From Clostridia bacterium (lineage in GTDB: Bacteria > Bacillota_A > Clostridia > TANB77 > CAG-508): 10,187 nucleotides of DNA. Position 1 is the stretch's first letter. Each line of letters starts with the position of its first letter. The notes beneath the pieces were generated by a model. That model ran no database searches and was not told the origin of the DNA. It saw only the letters and a program-made list of their open reading frames with translations. The position numbers and the translations under genes were made by a program. The stretch lies in the NCBI GenBank assembly GCA_017621295.1, contig JAGATI010000093.1, positions 1-10,187 of the forward strand, written 5' to 3'. Positions 7,418-10,187 of this stretch are shown here, piece after piece.

Positions 7418-7459
7418 TAGCTCAAAAAAATAAGAGAGATGTGGATAGACTTTGAGCTA
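7418..7459 (-). promoter_or_regulatory. Inverted repeat in the GH57 leader
   Basis: TAGCTCAAA (7418-7426) pairs perfectly with TTTGAGCTA (7451-7459) across a 24-nt loop. On the minus strand the structure ends about 7 nt before the AAAGGA ribosome site. It could be an operator, or a leader hairpin affecting translation. It does not resemble a riboswitch class I know. No strong promoter is visible for this gene. Confidence 0.4.
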
Positions 7460-7498
7460 TATATATAAATAAATTTTCTATTGTTATTATTAAAATTC

Positions 7499-7547
7499 AG
7501 AAAAAGTATGTCAAGAATCTATAAAGAAATTATGACATACTTTTTCT
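7499..7547 (-). terminator. Terminator between DUF4912 and GH57 genes
   Basis: A perfect 15-bp stem (7499-7513 with 7533-7547) has a 19-nt loop and lies 9 bp past the DUF4912 stop at 7557. The arms contain A5/T5 runs, so it could work in either direction. It implies that GH57 has at least partly independent transcription. Confidence 0.7.
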
Positions 7548-7556
7548 TCTATTGTT

Positions 7557-8459
7557 CTATTTAAAAAATGATGAAGAATTTCCAGAAGATGGGTTATTTA
7601 AATCAAAATATTTAATATTTTCTGCAGGGTAAATTTTTTGATAAATGTCATATATATTGTAAATTTTTCCTATATTTTGAATAAAAGATAAAGAAGTTAT
7701 TTTCTTTCCTTCTATAATATTTGTTTTAACATTTCTGAAATATACAGTATCTCCTAAACTATCAAATAAAATATGATCATTTGGAGCTTCCATTTTATTT
7801 GAGGAAGTTATATAAATATAATTTTCTGGTATAGGCTTTATAGACTGTTTGTTTTGATTTATAGGCTTTCTGCCAAGTTCAATATTATAAATACATTTAC
7901 TATCAGGAATATGAAGATACCAACTATTTGCAAAATCATTAATTTCAACTTCAAATGAATAATTATTTGTTTCATTATGAATTATTAAAAATGGTTTTGT
8001 TTCTTCAAAAAATTTTTCGCCATATTCATTAATTAAATTTTGTCTATTTAAATCTGATATATCCCAATAAACAAATAAAGTAGTAGGTGTTTGTGCTAAA
8101 ACTTTAACAATTGTTTGATTATATCTGTAAGGTAAGTCGTAGTATTCTAAAACTTCTATTTTTCTTTTAGATGTGTTAGTTTTTGATTTAGAAGAACTTT
8201 TTTTAGTAGTAGAAGCTTTTTTAGTTGTTTTAGTTGTTTCTGATTTTTTCCTAGAAGTAGTTTTAGAAGTTTTAGTATTTTTTGTTTTTTTATTGGAAGT
8301 TGACTTTTTTGAATTACTTTCTTCTAGATTAATTATAGTAGATTCTTTTATAGAATTACTTTTTTTAGAACTAGAAGCTTTTTTTGATTTACTAGATTCT
8401 GTTTTTAATTCATCTTTTTTTTCATTTTCAATTTCTTTTTCTTTAGGTTTCCTTGGCAT
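7557..8459 (-). CDS. DUF4912 domain protein with long Lys/Ser/Thr-rich N-terminal tail
   Basis: A 300-residue protein in two parts. Residues 1-100 are low-complexity, dominated by Lys, Ser and Thr (runs such as TTKTTKKASTTKKSSSKSK), strongly basic and surely disordered. Residues about 106-245 match DUF4912 (DLPYRYNQT, LFVYWDIS at 128-135, then beta-rich segments), a domain of unknown function that looks like a small beta-sandwich and recurs beside glycosyltransferase and GH57 genes. About 50 further residues end in a Ser-rich tail. The start is ATG 8459, because AAAGGAGG (8472-8465) sits 5 nt before it; the in-frame ATG at 8486 has no such site and lies near the transcript start. No signal peptide or catalytic motif is visible. 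A glucan-binding or scaffolding role beside the branching enzyme is an inference from context. Confidence 0.85.
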   Translation of the reverse strand: MPRKPKEKEIENEKKDELKTESSKSKKASSSKKSNSIKESTIINLEESNSKKSTSNKKTKNTKTSKTTSRKKSETTKTTKKASTTKKSSSKSKTNTSKRKIEVLEYYDLPYRYNQTIVKVLAQTPTTLFVYWDISDLNRQNLINEYGEKFFEETKPFLIIHNETNNYSFEVEINDFANSWYLHIPDSKCIYNIELGRKPINQNKQSIKPIPENYIYITSSNKMEAPNDHILFDSLGDTVYFRNVKTNIIEGKKITSLSFIQNIGKIYNIYDIYQKIYPAENIKYFDLNNPSSGNSSSFFK

Positions 8460-8500
8460 TTTTTCCTCCTTTGTAAAAACTCTCATTTTTCCATAAACAT

Positions 8501-8509
8501 ACTATAACA
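8501..8509 (-). promoter_or_regulatory. Extended -10 promoter of the DUF4912 gene
   Basis: On the minus strand, TGTTATAGT (8509-8501) is an extended -10. TTGTAT (8527-8522) is a possible -35, but with a 15-bp spacer. The start near 8494 leaves a leader of about 35 nt to ATG 8459. Confidence 0.5.
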
Positions 8510-8559
8510 TAATGGAAAAAAATACAATAGAAAAAATAAAAAATGTCTAAAAATATATA

Positions 8560-8588
8560 TTGACTTTTATAAGAAATTTATATAGAAT
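8560..8588 (+). promoter_or_regulatory. SigA-type promoter of the GT4 gene
   Basis: TTGACT (8560-8565), a 17-bp spacer, and TAGAAT (8583-8588) form a near-consensus pair. The start near 8595 gives a leader of about 50 nt. It is divergent from the DUF4912 promoter in the same 185-bp gap. Confidence 0.75.
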
Positions 8589-8644
8589 TATTTGTAGAAA
8601 AAAGGGAAAAACTAAAGAAAACCGAAAGGAGATAAAAGGGCTAA

Positions 8645-9937
8645 ATGAGAATTTTAATGTTAACATGGGAATACCCACCAAGAATAGTTGGAGGAATTGC
8701 AAGAGTAGTACATGATTTATCACATAAATTGGTAAAAGATGGTCATGAAGTTACTGTTGTAACATATAAAGATGGAGATAGCCAAGAATATGAAGACGAT
8801 AAAGGAGTTAAAGTTTATAGAGTAAATAATTATATGATAAGCCCTAATAATTTTATAGATTGGATTATGCAACTAAACTTTAACATGGTTGCAAAAGCTA
8901 CAGAAATAATTAATAAAGAGGGGAAATTTGATTGTATTCATGCCCATGATTGGCTTGTAGCATATGCTGCAAAAACATTAAAAAATTCTTATGAAATGCC
9001 AATTGTTTCTACAATACATGCTACAGAAGCTGGAAGAAATAGTGGAATACATGACGAAACTCAAAAGTATATTAATGATACAGAATGGCTTCTTACTTAT
9101 GAATCTACAGAAGTAATAGTAAACAGTAATTATATGAAATGTGAACTACAAAGATTGTTTGGCTTACCTTTTGAAAAAATAAATGTAGTTCCAAATGGCA
9201 TTAATTTAAACAATTTTTCTGGTATAGAGAAAGATTACGATTTTAGAAGACAATATGCGATGGATAATGAAAAAATAATACTTTATGTAGGAAGACTTGT
9301 ATATGAAAAAGGAATACAAAATTTAATTTCCGCTATGCCAAAAATTCTGCAAGGCTATAATGATACAAAACTTGTAATTGCAGGAAAAGGTGGAATGATA
9401 GACGAATTAAGAGACCAAGCAAATAGAATGGGACTTGGAAATAAAGTTTATTTTACAGGATACCTAAATTCAAAACAAGTCCAAAAAATGTACAAATGTG
9501 CAGATATAGCAGTTTTTCCAAGCACATATGAACCATTTGGAATTGTAGCATTAGAAACAATGCTTGCAGGAATTCCAACTGTAGTATCAGATATAGGTGG
9601 TTTAAATGAAATTGTAACACATGGAGTAGATGGAATGAAAAGTTATGCAGGTAATCCAAACTCCATTGCAGATTCAGTTTTAACATTATTATATGATCAT
9701 AGGTTATGTGATAATATTTCGAAAAAAGCAAAGAATAAGGTTAAAGAACAATTTAACTGGAATAAAATTGCACAAGATACACATTTCATTTATGAAAAAG
9801 CAATTTGTCAAACTATGGCAGAAAAACAAGCAAGAGAGATTGAACAAGAAAAAGCTAAAAAGTGTGCAAAAGCTAAAAATACAGATAAAGAAATTACAAA
9901 CTTATTAAGCTTTAAAAAGAAACATGCTTATGCATAA
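8645..9937 (+). CDS. GT4-family glycosyltransferase, probable glycogen/alpha-glucan synthase
   Basis: A 430-residue GT-B fold enzyme. The N-terminal domain opens MRILMLTWEYPPRIVGGIAR, with the glycine pair at 16-17 that contacts the nucleotide sugar, then HAHDW (99-103). The C-terminal domain has VPNGIN (182-187), YVGRLVYEKGIQNL (214-227) and EPFGIVALETMLAG (296-309), with the retaining E-x7-E pair Glu296/Glu304. Residues about 385-430 are a Lys-rich, charged helical tail. The opening differs from the classic GT5 GlgA start (KTGGL), so I call it GT4. Its position divergent to a DUF4912 and a GH57 branching-enzyme gene points to alpha-1,4-glucan elongation, but another glucosyl acceptor is possible. 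AAAGGAG (8625-8631) is 13 nt away and AAAGGG (8635-8640) 4 nt from the ATG; the start is supported by family alignment of MRILMLTWEYPP. Confidence 0.88.
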   Translation: MRILMLTWEYPPRIVGGIARVVHDLSHKLVKDGHEVTVVTYKDGDSQEYEDDKGVKVYRVNNYMISPNNFIDWIMQLNFNMVAKATEIINKEGKFDCIHAHDWLVAYAAKTLKNSYEMPIVSTIHATEAGRNSGIHDETQKYINDTEWLLTYESTEVIVNSNYMKCELQRLFGLPFEKINVVPNGINLNNFSGIEKDYDFRRQYAMDNEKIILYVGRLVYEKGIQNLISAMPKILQGYNDTKLVIAGKGGMIDELRDQANRMGLGNKVYFTGYLNSKQVQKMYKCADIAVFPSTYEPFGIVALETMLAGIPTVVSDIGGLNEIVTHGVDGMKSYAGNPNSIADSVLTLLYDHRLCDNISKKAKNKVKEQFNWNKIAQDTHFIYEKAICQTMAEKQAREIEQEKAKKCAKAKNTDKEITNLLSFKKKHAYA

Positions 9938-9940
9938 AAA

Positions 9941-9968
9941 GTGTCAAAAGGGACGGAGCATTTTAACA
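9941..9968. repeat. Imperfect hairpin, possible degraded clostridial repeat
   Basis: TGTCAAAA (9942-9949) pairs with TTTTAACA (9961-9968), with one mismatch on the plus strand that becomes a T-G pair on the minus. The loop GGGACGGAGCA is unusually G-rich for this genome. The sequence GTGTCAAAAGGGACGG resembles half of a palindromic repeat I recall from clostridial intergenic regions. It could also weakly terminate the GT4 transcript. Confidence 0.35.
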
Positions 9969-9985
9969 ATATTAAAAATAAACTA

Positions 9986-10009
9986 AAATATTTTTATAAA
10001 AAAATATTT
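9986..10009 (+). terminator. AT-only hairpin after the GT4 gene (weak terminator candidate)
   Basis: AAATATTTTT (9986-9995) pairs with AAAAATATTT (10000-10009) across a 4-nt loop. It contains no G-C pair, so it is a weak candidate only. Confidence 0.2.
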
Positions 10010-10053
10010 CTAAGCCTTTATTTACAATAATAAAGACAATATGGAGGTTGTTT

Positions 10054-10187
10054 ATGAACAATGTATATGATACAGCAAATAAACTTGCTTATGAAATTAA
10101 AGAATCAAAAGAATATAAAGAATATAAATTAGCAAGACAAAAGATAAATGAAAATCCAGAATTAAAAGCAAAAATTGATGAATTTGA
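10054..10187 (+). CDS. YlbF/YmcA family protein (3' truncated)
   Basis: The first 44 residues are visible before the window ends. The pattern MNNVYDTANKLAYEIKESKE with EYKLARQKINENPELKAKIDEF matches the start of the small helical Com_YlbF (YlbF/YmcA, formerly DUF964) family. Members run to about 110-150 residues and in Bacillus form a complex that affects RNase Y-dependent RNA processing, competence, sporulation and biofilm. GGAGG (10043-10047) lies 6 nt before the ATG. Which member this is cannot be told from the fragment. Confidence 0.82.
   Translation, partial: MNNVYDTANKLAYEIKESKEYKEYKLARQKINENPELKAKIDEF

Noticed and set aside
8173..8496. Open frame of 107 codons on the plus strand, rich in Leu, Val and Phe
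   Set aside because: It is the antisense of the Lys/Ser-rich tail of the DUF4912 gene; low-complexity codons on the other strand avoid stops. It has no ribosome site.
9453..9731. 92-codon minus-strand open frame
   Set aside because: It lies wholly inside the GT4 coding region, has no ribosome site, and has a composition typical of an antisense shadow.
1..10187. CRISPR array, prophage, toxin-antitoxin or defence island
   Set aside because: No regularly spaced repeats, integrase, transposase, nuclease-helicase sets or small toxin pairs are visible on either strand.

Overview
The window is strongly AT-rich (roughly 70% or more A+T by eye). It has Gram-positive-style AAGGAGG ribosome binding sites, extended -10 (TGnTATAAT) promoters, short intergenic gaps with Rho-independent hairpins, and protein families typical of Bacillota (YlbF, DUF3006 with a ComEC-like hydrolase, NatA/NatB-type ABC exporter). 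This suggests a low-GC Bacillota bacterium, most likely a clostridial lineage. The species cannot be named from the sequence alone.

Layout. (1) Positions 3-869 hold a radical SAM protein of the PflX / pyruvate-formate-lyase-activase-like family, cut at its N-terminus by the window edge. (2) Positions 983-2445 form a clean two-gene operon: promoter, a DUF3006 protein, a membrane-anchored ComEC-like metallo-beta-lactamase-fold hydrolase, and a strong terminator. (3) Positions 2502-2736 carry a minus-strand tRNA-Leu(CAA) with its own terminator, and behind it a perfect 19-bp hairpin overlapping a 26-bp direct repeat. (4) Positions 2758-3341 are a free-standing GNAT-like acetyltransferase gene with its own promoter and terminator. 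(5) Positions 3496-5747 are an ABC exporter operon (ATPase plus ABC-2 permease) in which the permease reading frame is broken by one extra base at about 5139. (6) Positions 5803-9937 are an alpha-glucan (glycogen-type) module: a GH57 branching enzyme and a DUF4912 protein on the minus strand, and a divergently transcribed GT4 glycosyltransferase on the plus strand. (7) At the right edge, from 10054, a YlbF/YmcA-family gene begins.

How the genes fit together. The GT4 enzyme would extend alpha-1,4-glucan chains and the GH57 enzyme would introduce alpha-1,6 branches. The DUF4912 protein sits between them with a 100-residue Lys/Ser/Thr-rich tail and is probably a non-catalytic partner. No ADP-glucose pyrophosphorylase or phosphorylase is visible here. 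The DUF3006/hydrolase pair is a recurrent Bacillota pairing of unknown substrate. Most of the window is ordinary housekeeping or accessory content. I do not see a convincing new defence or mobile system. The points most worth checking are the permease frameshift, the hairpin/repeat next to the tRNA promoter, the DUF4912 tail, and the hairpin leader of the GH57 gene.
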